Origin: Chitinophagaceae bacterium
GTDB taxonomy: Bacteria > Bacteroidota > Bacteroidia > Chitinophagales > Chitinophagaceae
Assembly (NCBI GenBank): GCA_016715365.1
Contig: JADKAM010000004.1
Span: 372,001 to 436,000 of the forward strand
Length of the DNA stretch: 64,000 nucleotides
Direction: 5' to 3'
This document shows positions 1 through 8,343 of this stretch, one piece after another. Below the pieces are notes generated by a model. The model worked only from the letters and a program-made list of their open reading frames with translations, did not search any database and was not told the origin of the DNA. Each line of letters opens with the position of its first letter. Within the stretch, counting starts at the first letter, position 1. Made by a program: the position numbers and the translations under genes.

Positions 1-1267
1 AGTTCGGGCTCCAGTTATTAAAATCACCGGAAAGAAAAACTTTTTTTACATTTTCAAAACCTTTCAGGCGGAAGGTAAAGTTGGGGTCAATCACCAATAC
101 ATTATTGCCTTTGGTAACTGCATTTTCTGTAAATCTTCCGTCAATCTTCATCTTGTATTCATAATTGCCCGAACCGAGTGTGTACGGTAACTCCCACCCT
201 GTTGCTGTTTTATACATAAATAGTTCATCAACTTTCCAGCCATTAAAAGAGCCCAACAGCACTACTTTCTGTGCATCTAAAAACCCATCCAGTTTAAAAA
301 GATACGGATTGCCAATACGTATTACCGAATTAAAATCATTGAATTCGTTGGGCAATTTGTCGGGATTGGCGGGGTCTGTAAACCAGTTACCATCAGCAAT
401 AAAACGGTAAGTATGTGTTCCTTCAGATAAATATACCGGAAGCATCCATCCTGATGAAGTTCTTTGCATCAACAGTTCTTTCTCTTTCCAATCATTAAAA
501 CTTCCCGACAGGAAAACTTTTTTAGCATTTGTATATCCATCCAGTTTAAAAATATAATTGGTTTTATAGTACACCGAATTATCATTGCCCAGTCCGTCAT
601 TTTCCACACTCATATTATCTCTGTCAACCTTCCAGTTGCCATCAATAATAAACTTGTACCAATGCTTCCCCGGGCCAAGTTTTACATCGGCTATCCAGCC
701 GCTGTCGGTTTTTGTCATCCGTAAAGCGGTTGATTCCCAGTTGTTGAAACTGCCGGCAAGGCCAGCAACGCCGGCGTTTGTATTTCCACGAAGAAAGAAT
801 CTGACAACTGAATCTGAAACAGCAAAAGCAGCTTTATTTTTAAAACGGTTAAAGCCAAAATGTACCTGGTCGCCCGTATTTGGCGGAAGTACATCCATAC
901 TTTCCTTGTGGGTAAAGATTATTTTATCGCCCGGGTCATTTACATTATCCAGGCTGAACAAAGGTTTGCTGATGACGAATACTTCAGCATTGTTGATGTC
1001 AACTTTCCAGCCAAGTTTGTTTAGTGAATCTGCGGAACCGGTTTTCAGGAAACCATACAGATCAAGGTCAGCCAACTCGTATTGAGCAATAAAATTTTTC
1101 AGTGAATCCTTATGCAGGTCTTTTCCAATGGCAATAAACATCTTGCCATTCTTTACAGAATATGACTTTACGTCCACCTGCGCCTGTGCGGTTTGCACAG
1201 TAAGCATAAGCAACATCGTACAGCAGGCAAACAGCCATTTGAATATGCTTTTATTATGCCGCCTCAT
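1..1267 (-). CDS. secreted protein with tandem glycogen-binding-like modules (partial)
   Basis: The open frame runs off the left edge, so the C-terminus is missing. The N-terminus is a signal peptide (basic MRRHNKS, hydrophobic core, cleavage near AQAQ, about residue 30). After a region of about 110 residues with no recognised domain come at least four modules spaced about 82 residues apart, each carrying the G-S/D-F-N-x-W motif (near residues 174, 256, 340 and 415) followed by a G-W segment and a Y-K/R-F-I-x-D-G strand. This is the pattern of AMPK-beta/CBM48 glycogen-binding Ig-like folds. A carbohydrate-binding or structural exported role is inferred; no catalytic domain is visible in the part present. 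Its ATG overlaps the stop of the upstream protease gene as ATGA, so the two are probably translationally coupled. Confidence 0.8.
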   Translation of the reverse strand, partial: MRRHNKSIFKWLFACCTMLLMLTVQTAQAQVDVKSYSVKNGKMFIAIGKDLHKDSLKNFIAQYELADLDLYGFLKTGSADSLNKLGWKVDINNAEVFVISKPLFSLDNVNDPGDKIIFTHKESMDVLPPNTGDQVHFGFNRFKNKAAFAVSDSVVRFFLRGNTNAGVAGLAGSFNNWESTALRMTKTDSGWIADVKLGPGKHWYKFIIDGNWKVDRDNMSVENDGLGNDNSVYYKTNYIFKLDGYTNAKKVFLSGSFNDWKEKELLMQRTSSGWMLPVYLSEGTHTYRFIADGNWFTDPANPDKLPNEFNDFNSVIRIGNPYLFKLDGFLDAQKVVLLGSFNGWKVDELFMYKTATGWELPYTLGSGNYEYKMKIDGRFTENAVTKGNNVLVIDPNFTFRLKGFENVKKVFLSGDFNNWSPN

Positions 1268-2211
1268 TTCCATATAAACATTTTATTGTTAACAAAGTTA
1301 AATCCTATTTTATGTAACGAAAGGAAATCAAATCCTAAAATACCGTCAATACAACTGTTATCTGCCAGGCAGGTTTTTTCCAGGTTGGTTATAATGACCG
1401 GTAAACTCCCGGTATTCTGATCTCCGATGCTGAGGTTATTGAGGTTTCCATAAAGTGCTTCCACTTTTTTATCCCCTGCTCCTGTTAATTTAATACGTCG
1501 CAATACTTCCACATTTTCAAAAACTTTGTTGGGTAAACGGCTGTCAAGCATATTCGATTCGGCACCGGTATCAATAATGAGCCGTAATTTTTTTCCTGCT
1601 ATAATTGTACGGGTAACAATTTTATTGTTCCATACTTCGATAGGTACTGTGTTATACGTTGATGGGTCTCTCAGCAAATAACTTTTGAAAGCCGAAGCGT
1701 TTTTTTTAGGTATGCGGTACAGGTAAAGCAAACTGTTTTCATAATCAATGATCATTTCAAACTGGCGCAACAATGACAGGCCAATGAGTCCAAAAATGCG
1801 AATGCCTCTTGCATTTTCAATATGCCCAAGGTTTAGCAGGTCGGCAGTTACTGCAGTGCTGCTAACACAATCAAAACTTAGTTTGCCTACCTGTGTTTTT
1901 TTTACTGCTGATACACCACCGGTAATACCGCTCTGTTCTTCATGAATGTCTGTAGTTGTCGGGTAATCCCTGAAATAGGTAAGATTCAGCACCAGTCCCG
2001 GCGCACCGGTATCTAAAATAAAATTTCCTTCTATGGTATCTGCCTTTGCCCTGATCAGTATCAGGTTACCTGCCCTGCTGAAAGGGATAACGCAGGAATC
2101 TGCACCGCCGGCAAAGCCATTGAATAATTCGGCTATTGCAATAACCCGTTTTTTTTGCAGGGAATCTGAATTGTTTTCTGCACTAACTGATAGACTTATT
2201 GCAAGCAGCAA
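1264..2211 (-). CDS. exported retropepsin-like aspartyl protease
   Basis: Two similar halves each carry an aspartyl-protease active-site motif: D-T-G-A-P-G near residue 67 and D-T-G-A-E-S near residue 214. Each is followed by a hydrophobic G-I/L-I/L-G flap-end motif (GLIGLSLL and GILGFDFL). This is a single-chain, two-lobed retropepsin-like protease in which the two lobes together form the active site. A signal peptide core (a run of Leu, then AISLSVSA) is present, so it probably acts in the periplasm or on the surface. The start is unclear. The listed TTG cuts the signal peptide short, the frame is open back to 2280, and it contains no ATG or GTG, so initiation at an ATT around 2226-2250 or a sequence error is possible. 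Its stop overlaps the start of the glycogen-module gene. Confidence 0.8.
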   Translation of the reverse strand: MLLAISLSVSAENNSDSLQKKRVIAIAELFNGFAGGADSCVIPFSRAGNLILIRAKADTIEGNFILDTGAPGLVLNLTYFRDYPTTTDIHEEQSGITGGVSAVKKTQVGKLSFDCVSSTAVTADLLNLGHIENARGIRIFGLIGLSLLRQFEMIIDYENSLLYLYRIPKKNASAFKSYLLRDPSTYNTVPIEVWNNKIVTRTIIAGKKLRLIIDTGAESNMLDSRLPNKVFENVEVLRRIKLTGAGDKKVEALYGNLNNLSIGDQNTGSLPVIITNLEKTCLADNSCIDGILGFDFLSLHKIGFNFVNNKMFIWK

Positions 2212-2301
2212 TAAAAAAGCGATAATAATTTTATATGGTGAGGAATGAATTATAGCTGATAATGATTGATCTGTAATTTAGTGTAAAAGCTGCGGAATAT
2301 T

Positions 2302-2751
2302 TTACTCAATGCCTTCAATATAATATTCCATATTGTTTATCAAAGCAACATTTCCTACTTGTAAACCCATCAGCTTTTGTCCCAATGGCGATTGAGGCGA
2401 TAAAGCAATAACAGCATTATTGTCTATGACTGCCTTACCCAATGCAATGCTCATAAAAAGATATCCCCGGTTTGTTTTTATCAGGCTGCCGTTTATGATC
2501 ATGGCTGCAGATAATACTGGATTTATCTTTTCCAATGCTGCTTTTTGAGCAAGCACTTCCTGTAATTGTGCACGTGTATTTGCCTGCTCTATCTGCAGCA
2601 TAGCCAATGCTGTCTCGTGTTTATCGCCTGCGGTACTTTTGGTTTCATTGGCCCCACTCTCCTTCAGATCGGCCAATACCTGTTGCAGCATGTTCACTTT
2701 TTCAACAACCAGGTGGAGGTAATGATTGTATATTTTTTGTTTCAACGTCAT
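2302..2751 (-). CDS. GreA/GreB-like protein
   Basis: A 149-residue protein. The first 80 or so residues are an amphipathic, Gln/Glu/Lys/Ala-rich helix region that looks like a coiled coil. The C-terminal half carries the Gre-factor-like segment S-P-L-G-Q-K-L-M-G-L-Q-V-G-N, comparable to the S-P-L-G-x-A-L-x-G-K motif of GreA. Gre factors enter the RNA polymerase secondary channel and stimulate transcript cleavage. The coil here lacks the acidic D-x-x-E tip I would expect at the usual place, so a different secondary-channel role is possible. Proteins of this type are often mislabelled 3-oxoacyl-ACP synthase in Bacteroidota; nothing here resembles a ketosynthase. Monocistronic, divergent from the lipoprotein gene at 2841. 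Confidence 0.6.
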   Translation of the reverse strand: MTLKQKIYNHYLHLVVEKVNMLQQVLADLKESGANETKSTAGDKHETALAMLQIEQANTRAQLQEVLAQKAALEKINPVLSAAMIINGSLIKTNRGYLFMSIALGKAVIDNNAVIALSPQSPLGQKLMGLQVGNVALINNMEYYIEGIE

Positions 2752-2840
2752 TGTAATTATCAGTAAAAATAACAGAAAGCACTTAACAAATAATTTTTAT
2801 GTGGTGAGGATTTCAGTTTACATTTAACTTAAAAATAAGT

Positions 2841-3452
2841 ATGTTCAATCGAATAGCTAATATTATAGTAACCTGCTTTATATTGATAAGCTGTAATCAA
2901 ACGGGCAAGTATTTTCCTCCTGATAAGAAAGATTCATCTAAAGCTGACAGTCTCACTTCTCATCTTCAACCTGTTGAAACAGGCCTTCCTGAAAATGACC
3001 TGCAATTGTTTTGCAATAATGAAATCGCCCCCTACTGTGTGCTGTTACCGTTACATGAATTTAAAGAAGATTTTACCGATTCATTGGTTGTAAAAGCTCA
3101 GCATAAATTTCTGCCTGAACAGCACCCTAAAGATTTTACCAGTATTGATGTGCAGGCTTTTAGCATTGACAGAAAAAATTATTATAACACCCAACTTTTT
3201 TACAAAAGAGATAAAAGCGATATCGAAGAAGGTGGACTTGGTATTGATACGGCTTATATTGACGATGCAAATCACCTGTATTTGATAAAAGGTTACCTGC
3301 CCAATTATATGAACATGAAATTTGTTCAGTTAAACTGGATATTGGAAGACAGGATAGCCGTTTATTTTAATTACGATGAAAAGGATGAAGCCATATGGAA
3401 GAAGCGGATTGCAGCAATCATTAAAAGAGGGGTAGCATTCTCTGATAAATAA
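2841..3452 (+). CDS. lipoprotein of unknown function
   Basis: 203 residues beginning with a short hydrophobic signal sequence and lipobox (L-I-S-C, Cys at residue 19), so it is probably an outer-membrane or periplasmic lipoprotein. The mature part starts with a Lys/Asp/Ser-rich linker and then a mixed alpha/beta-looking region with no motif I recognise. The gene stands alone, divergent from the GreA-like gene and 52 bases before the PhnA-like gene, which has its own promoter. Confidence 0.75.
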   Translation: MFNRIANIIVTCFILISCNQTGKYFPPDKKDSSKADSLTSHLQPVETGLPENDLQLFCNNEIAPYCVLLPLHEFKEDFTDSLVVKAQHKFLPEQHPKDFTSIDVQAFSIDRKNYYNTQLFYKRDKSDIEEGGLGIDTAYIDDANHLYLIKGYLPNYMNMKFVQLNWILEDRIAVYFNYDEKDEAIWKKRIAAIIKRGVAFSDK

Positions 3453-3453
3453 G

Positions 3454-3488
3454 TTTTGTTCAATTTTATGTTGCTTTATTTACATTTG
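3454..3488 (+). promoter_or_regulatory. Bacteroidota-type promoter of the PhnA-like gene
   Basis: TTTTG at 3454-3458 and TACATTTG at 3481-3488, separated by 22 bases, resemble the -33 TTTG / -7 TAnnTTTG consensus. They lie 16 bases before the ATG at 3505. Confidence 0.55.
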
Positions 3489-3504
3489 CAGCAAATTGAG
3501 CAAA

Positions 3505-4089
3505 ATGAAAGTAGAAGAACAACTGGCAATACGAAGCGGAAACCAATGTGAGCTTTGTAAATCACCTGAAAGTTTAAAACTGTTTGAAGTACCTCCGCAA
3601 AACGGCCTCTCGGCCGATACCAGCATTATGATTTGCTCCAAATGCCTGGCACAAATTGAAAAGAAAGAAGAACTGGACAGTAAACACTGGAAATGTTTAG
3701 CTGAAAGCATGTGGAGTGAAGTGCCTGCGGTGCAGGTAACCGCCTGGCGCATGCTGAACCGCCTGCGTAATGAAAGCTGGGCCAGCGAAAGCCTGGACAT
3801 GCTTTACCTTACCGATGAAAATTTAGCCTGGGCAAAAGCCACCGGCGATCATGAAAATGATGGCAGTGTGGATCTGCATAAAGACAGCAACGGCCATGTA
3901 TTGCAAAACGGTGATTCGGTAGTGCTTATTAAATCACTGGATGTTAAAGGATCTACCCTCACTGCTAAATTAGGAACCGTTGTAAAAAACATCCGCATTG
4001 TAGAAGACAATACCGAACAGATTGAAGGAAAAGTTGAAGGTCAGCAGATCGTAATTCTTACCAAATATGTAAGAAAACAGCAGGGATAA
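3505..4089 (+). CDS. PhnA-like zinc-ribbon protein
   Basis: 194 residues. The N-terminus has a CxxC zinc-ribbon pair (C-E-L-C near residue 16 and C-S-K-C near residue 48). The C-terminal ~70 residues form the compact PhnA domain (G-D-S-V-V-L-I-K-S-L-D-V-K-G, then T-V-V-K-N-I-R). Despite its name, PhnA/YjdM is not established as a phosphonate enzyme and its molecular role is unclear. A TTG nine bases upstream is also in frame; the ATG at 3505 is preferred for its distance from the promoter. It lies 58 bases upstream of the 2OG-oxygenase gene and may be cotranscribed with it. Confidence 0.85.
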   Translation: MKVEEQLAIRSGNQCELCKSPESLKLFEVPPQNGLSADTSIMICSKCLAQIEKKEELDSKHWKCLAESMWSEVPAVQVTAWRMLNRLRNESWASESLDMLYLTDENLAWAKATGDHENDGSVDLHKDSNGHVLQNGDSVVLIKSLDVKGSTLTAKLGTVVKNIRIVEDNTEQIEGKVEGQQIVILTKYVRKQQG

Positions 4090-4147
4090 TTTTAAAATAT
4101 CTCTGCAGAAGGCATAAAGAACTACATTACATGGCTTAACCCTAACC

Positions 4148-4741
4148 ATGAATGAACAGTTTGATCTTTTAATTGACAGTTATCTCAGCGACCATATCGG
4201 AATTGCGCCAGGCTTCTTAACAAAAAAATTATCAGCAGGTCTGCAGCAAAATATATTTCAGTTGCAAAAAGATGAAATGATGACCGCGGCCGGCATTGGT
4301 AATGAAGAAGTAAAAGATGCCAATCAGAAAATGCGGACTGACAAAATTTACTGGCTCGATAAAAAGCATGATAACCTGTTTGAAAATGAATTTCTGCAAC
4401 ACGCCGAAGACTTTATAGAGCGCCTTAACAACACCTGTTATGCCGGCATCAATGCCTACGAATTTCATTATGCCGTGTATGAAGAAGGCAGTTTTTACAA
4501 ACGGCATAAAGACCAGTTTAAAAATAACGATCATCGTAAATTTTCGCTCATCACTTATTTGAATGAAGATTGGCTGGCAACTGATGGCGGCCAGTTGCAG
4601 GTGTATCAAAATGAAACCATGCAACAGATTCAGCCCCGTTCTCAAACTGCTGTACTTTTTAAAAGTGATGAAACCGAACACGAAGTAATAAAAGCCAACC
4701 GCAGCAGGATGAGCATCACCGGCTGGTTAAAAATAGTTTAA
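4148..4741 (+). CDS. 2-oxoglutarate/Fe(II) oxygenase, prolyl 4-hydroxylase/SM-20-like
   Basis: 197 residues. The double-stranded beta-helix iron site is complete: H120-x-D122, distal H178 (E-T-E-H-E-V) and the 2-oxoglutarate-binding Arg at about 187 in N-R-S-R-M-S-I-T-G-W. Neighbouring family motifs Y-K-R-H-K-D-Q-F and S-L-I-T-Y-L-N are present. The family hydroxylates prolyl or other residues using O2 and 2-oxoglutarate; the substrate here is unknown. No signal peptide, so cytoplasmic. Its stop codon overlaps by four bases the stop of the convergent antiporter gene. Confidence 0.9.
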   Translation: MNEQFDLLIDSYLSDHIGIAPGFLTKKLSAGLQQNIFQLQKDEMMTAAGIGNEEVKDANQKMRTDKIYWLDKKHDNLFENEFLQHAEDFIERLNNTCYAGINAYEFHYAVYEEGSFYKRHKDQFKNNDHRKFSLITYLNEDWLATDGGQLQVYQNETMQQIQPRSQTAVLFKSDETEHEVIKANRSRMSITGWLKIV

Positions 4742-6384
4742 TCAATGCTTCCTTCTTTTGGCAACTGTGTATTTAATTTAAGTTCATCAATATCCATTTC
4801 TCTTTCAATATGCCTGATGGCAGTATCGCTGAAGTCGCCATCCTTGTGCAGTTTTATCAGTAATTCACGTTGAAATTTACTGATCTCCAGTTTGGCGGTA
4901 AGCAGGTTATCAGGTTCGGGTGGCGTTACTTCATAATTAAAATATTTTGCTCTTTTATGTAGCTGAATTTCTTTATTCAGTTTTCGTATCTGCTGTTCGT
5001 ATTTATTTTTGAGTTGCTGCATCAGTTTATTATCGCCTTGTACCGGAAATTCATTTTCAATATAATGCAGCGTACTGCTTGCAAGGTATAATTGCAGTTC
5101 CCGTTCTTCTTCATCGGCATTATCCTCGGGTTTAATTTTTAACCATCTAACCAAAAAGGGTAATGTAAGGCCCTGTACAACCAGTGTTATAAAAATTACC
5201 ACAAAAGCTAAAAATATAATAGATGATCTTTTTGGAAAAGCAGTTCCATCATCCAAAACCAATGGTAAAGCCAATGCAGCGGCCAATGAAATCACGCCCC
5301 TGGTGCCTGTCCAGGCAACTACCATAACATTTTTCCAGGTGTTTTTTGTGTCTGAATAAATACCGGAAGCAGGTTCCTGTTTTTTATTTTTCTGAAAAAA
5401 GTTTAACCAATAAGCACCACCAAATACCCAAACAATACGAACAATTATTGTAACCAAGCTGATGATTAAACCATAACCCAGTATTGTTGAAAACGGGTAA
5501 CGCCCCAGGTCTTTTATGATTGACGGCAATTGTAAACCAATAAGAATAAAAATAAAACCGTTCAATAAAAATATAATGGTATCCCAAACCACCCTCGTTC
5601 TCATCCTGGCCTGCGAGGCAAATATTTCGGGCGACTTACGGGATATTACAAGCCCGGCAGTAACTACTGCCAAAACACCCGACATGTGAAACTGCTCAGC
5701 AGCCAGGTAGGCCACAAATGGTGCCAGCAGCGTTAAACTTGTTTCTACCAATGGGTTATTCTCAATTTTTTTATGCGCATGCACAAACAGAAAGCCAGTT
5801 ACAAAACCAATTAATATACCAACCGATGAAACCAGTAAAAACTGTAAGCCGGCCTGCCAAAAAACAAAAGAGCCTGTTGTAACTGCAATAACTGCATACC
5901 GGTAAGCAATTAACGCAGAGGCATCATTCACAAGACTCTCTCCTTCCAGAATTGTAATAACTTTTTTATTCAGGCCCAGGCCTTTAATAATGCCCGAAGC
6001 AGCAACTGCATCCGGCGGAGAAACTACTGCACCCAATACAAAGGCCAAGGGCCAGGTAAAACCGGGTATCAAATAATGTGCTGTAACAGCTACTGCTACA
6101 GTTGTAAAAAAAACCAGTGTTATAGCCAATGCTGATATAGGCCTGATGGATGTTTTAAATTCAAGCCAGGATGTTTTTGAAGCAGCATCAAACAGCAATG
6201 GCGGAAGCATAATTACAAAGACAACATTGGGGTCAAGCGCCAGGTTTGGCAACTGTGGTACAAAACCAATGATGAGGCCGGCAAAAACCAGTAGTACAGG
6301 AAACGGGAGTTTTCTTTTATTGACTATCGCTGTTAAGCTGATTAGGATAGCCATTATAAAAACAACAATTTTAAAATCGTTCAT
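4738..6384 (-). CDS. Na+/H+ antiporter, CPA1 family
   Basis: 548 residues. About twelve hydrophobic segments fill residues 1-415. They include the CPA1 signatures S-P-P-D-A-V-A-A-S-G near residue 123 and E-S-L-V-N-D-A-S-A-L near residue 148, the latter holding the Asn-Asp ion-binding pair. The last 130 residues are charged and helical, a cytoplasmic regulatory tail as in other bacterial NhaP/YjcE-type exchangers. It exchanges cytoplasmic Na+ (or K+) for H+ at the inner membrane in pH and sodium homeostasis. Monocistronic, converging on the 2OG-oxygenase gene. Confidence 0.93.
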   Translation of the reverse strand: MNDFKIVVFIMAILISLTAIVNKRKLPFPVLLVFAGLIIGFVPQLPNLALDPNVVFVIMLPPLLFDAASKTSWLEFKTSIRPISALAITLVFFTTVAVAVTAHYLIPGFTWPLAFVLGAVVSPPDAVAASGIIKGLGLNKKVITILEGESLVNDASALIAYRYAVIAVTTGSFVFWQAGLQFLLVSSVGILIGFVTGFLFVHAHKKIENNPLVETSLTLLAPFVAYLAAEQFHMSGVLAVVTAGLVISRKSPEIFASQARMRTRVVWDTIIFLLNGFIFILIGLQLPSIIKDLGRYPFSTILGYGLIISLVTIIVRIVWVFGGAYWLNFFQKNKKQEPASGIYSDTKNTWKNVMVVAWTGTRGVISLAAALALPLVLDDGTAFPKRSSIIFLAFVVIFITLVVQGLTLPFLVRWLKIKPEDNADEEERELQLYLASSTLHYIENEFPVQGDNKLMQQLKNKYEQQIRKLNKEIQLHKRAKYFNYEVTPPEPDNLLTAKLEISKFQRELLIKLHKDGDFSDTAIRHIEREMDIDELKLNTQLPKEGSID

Positions 6385-6704
6385 AATTACCCAATCTACG
6401 ATTTATGAATCAATATTTATTCCGACGTACTTTAAGAATGTAGTTGTTTTGATAATATAGAATACAGGTAAATACAAAAGCCCCTTATTTAAAAGAGGCT
6501 TTTGCCTAAAACTAACTGCTGTATGAGAAATCGTTTGTTATTTTGTAATTGGTATAGTAAAGTTGATACTTATTTCTGTTTTTTTGTTACAGGATAAACT
6601 GAATTAGTTACAACTTTCACACATCTGACAGCGAGTGGCCTGAAACCAGAAACTTAATATGCAGCACAGCTAAATCAATTTAACTTTAGTAGAAATTTTT
6701 AAAG
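6385..6704. other. 320-base intergenic region
   Basis: Lies between the start of the antiporter gene and the small membrane-protein gene at 6705, so it should hold both promoters. I see no clear TAnnTTTG box. The only structured element is an A/T-flanked hairpin at 6476-6503 (AAAAGCC with a GGCTTTT partner), which looks like a bidirectional terminator although no gene ends beside it. No coding potential recognised. Confidence 0.5.
6476..6503. terminator. terminator-like hairpin with no adjacent gene end
   Basis: The left arm AAAAGCCCCTT pairs imperfectly with AAGAGGCTTTT across a short A/T loop, and A and T runs on either side would allow termination in both directions. It could end a short untranslated RNA or be a relic. 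Confidence 0.35.
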
Positions 6705-6875
6705 ATGAATCTTACTGTATTAATACCATTTGGAATTTTGATAATAGTATTGATTGTTTTCCTGGTTGTTCGTAATCAAAAAGATAAAAGCAAACTGGAA
6801 GATAAACTCAATAACGATTATCATAAATCAAAAGACGAAGAAGGTGATATTGAAACAGACGAGGTTATGAAATAA
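6705..6875 (+). CDS. small single-pass membrane protein (56 aa)
   Basis: Short open frame with ATG at 6705 and TAA at 6873-6875. The N-terminal half is one hydrophobic helix (MNLTVLIPF, then I/L/V-rich to about residue 22, ending V-V-R-N). The rest is strongly charged, with Lys-rich then acidic stretches (K-L-E-D-K-L-N-N-D-Y, E-E-G-D-I-E-T-D-E). A single inner-membrane anchor with an exposed polar tail is inferred. Similar small proteins are, from memory, widespread in Chitinophagaceae without an assigned role. Confidence 0.7.
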   Translation: MNLTVLIPFGILIIVLIVFLVVRNQKDKSKLEDKLNNDYHKSKDEEGDIETDEVMK

Positions 6876-6913
6876 ATACTGCCGGTCTGTTTTTTCATTT
6901 AATAAGGCGGCTT

Positions 6914-7765
6914 TTATTTTACATATTTTTTAAAGAAATCAATGGTTCTCTGCCAGGCCAGCTTTGCTGCTGCTTCGTTATAGCGTGCCGGCGCTGTATC
7001 ATTATGAAAAGCATGGTTAGCGCCTTCATACATGTACAGTTCGTATTTAATATTATTTTTCTTAAGCGCTTCTTCATAAGCAGGAATACCGGCATTAACC
7101 CTTTCATCCAATGCACCATAATGTAATTGAACAGCCGCTTTTATTTTGCTTACATCTTCCGCAGCCGGTTGGCGGCCATAAAAAGCAACCGCCGCTTTTA
7201 ATGCAGGAACTTTCACTGCCAGATTATTTGACATGGCACCACCCCAGCAAAAACCAACACAACCTGCGTTGCCATTATAATCGGTACGTGTGGCCAGGTA
7301 ATCAAAAACATGTATAAAATTCTGCAGGTTATCCTCTGCTTTTAATTCCTGAAATTTTTGCCGGGCCTCATCTTCATTGGCTGGCACGGCTCCTATTGCA
7401 GATAATGCATTGGGTGCAATGGCCAGGAAACCTTCCTTAGCTGCACGGCGTACCACATCTTCAATATGTGCATTCAATCCCCTGTTTTCATGAATGATAG
7501 TAACAGCCGGATATTTTTTAACCGCTTTTGGTCTTGCTACATAAGCCTGCATAGCACCTGGCTGTCCGGTATAACTTATCCTTTCGGTAAAAAGATCTTC
7601 ATCACCGGTGATCTTCATGCCAGCTGCATTTACTTCAATCATGGGCAGTACCGACATGGCAGCAGTAAAGCTGCCTGTAAGTAAAACAAGCCGGCGGATA
7701 AATTCACTGCGTGTTAATGGTGTGTGGGTATAATCGTCGTAGAGGTTAATGATTTTCTGATCCAT
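6914..7765 (-). CDS. dienelactone hydrolase family protein
   Basis: 283 residues with an alpha/beta hydrolase core. The family triad is visible: nucleophile Cys173 in G-F-C-W-G-G, Asp220 in G-A-L-D-E-R, and His251 in G-A-N-H-A-F-H-N. The oxyanion region H-E-N-R-G-L (about residue 92) is also typical. These enzymes hydrolyse lactones such as dienelactone or related esters; the substrate here is not predictable. An N-terminal segment (S-E-F-I-R-R-L, then a hydrophobic stretch to about residue 48) looks like an export signal or anchor, so it may act outside the cytoplasm. Its upstream neighbour is the GNAT gene, 47 bases away. Confidence 0.88.
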   Translation of the reverse strand: MDQKIINLYDDYTHTPLTRSEFIRRLVLLTGSFTAAMSVLPMIEVNAAGMKITGDEDLFTERISYTGQPGAMQAYVARPKAVKKYPAVTIIHENRGLNAHIEDVVRRAAKEGFLAIAPNALSAIGAVPANEDEARQKFQELKAEDNLQNFIHVFDYLATRTDYNGNAGCVGFCWGGAMSNNLAVKVPALKAAVAFYGRQPAAEDVSKIKAAVQLHYGALDERVNAGIPAYEEALKKNNIKYELYMYEGANHAFHNDTAPARYNEAAAKLAWQRTIDFFKKYVK

Positions 7766-7812
7766 TATTTATTTTTGTCTTATAAATATAAAACAAAAAT
7801 GCAAGGTATCGG

Positions 7813-8343
7813 CTACAATGGTTTCTCCAATATCATAAATTCCAAGGGCTTTAAATGCTTACCGGTAATGCCATCTTCAATAAAAGGTTTTCTTTCGCCG
7901 GTATCGGCATAGCCGTGGCGCATGTACCAGTTTATAAGTTCGGAACGCCGGCTTATAACCGACATATAAATGGCTTTCATCTGCAGGTGACGGCCATAAT
8001 CTTCAGCAGCCTGCAATAATTTTTTGCCAATGCCGCCACCCTGCAATTGTGGCGATACGCTGAACATACCCAGGTATAGTTTATCAGCATGTTGCTGCAG
8101 GTTTACACAACCAATAAGTTTTTGCTGTTCGTCTTTATAAATTAAAAATACACTGCCGCTTTGTTGCAATACCTGCTGTAACATAGCCTCATCTGCACGG
8201 ATATCACCTGCAATCAGATCTGCTTCTGTTGTCCAACCCTGTTTGGATTCTTCTCCACGGTATGCCGTATTGAGCAGATCTTTTATGGAGATGATATCTG
8301 ATACAGATGCAAAACTGATAGCAGGATTTGAGAAAGAAAACAT
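7813..8343 (-). CDS. GNAT family N-acetyltransferase
   Basis: 176 residues with the acetyl-CoA-binding core motif V-S-P-Q-L-Q-G-G-G-I-G-K-K-L-L near residue 110, the N-terminal GNAT strand-helix arrangement, and W-Y-M-R-H-G-Y near the C-terminus. It transfers an acetyl group from acetyl-CoA to an amine; acceptor unknown. Cytoplasmic, no signal peptide. Same strand as the dienelactone hydrolase gene. Confidence 0.88.
   Translation of the reverse strand: MFSFSNPAISFASVSDIISIKDLLNTAYRGEESKQGWTTEADLIAGDIRADEAMLQQVLQQSGSVFLIYKDEQQKLIGCVNLQQHADKLYLGMFSVSPQLQGGGIGKKLLQAAEDYGRHLQMKAIYMSVISRRSELINWYMRHGYADTGERKPFIEDGITGKHLKPLEFMILEKPL

Noticed and set aside
4738..4741. Overlap of 2OG-oxygenase and antiporter genes as an antisense signal
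   Set aside because: Only the stop codons overlap, common for convergent genes.
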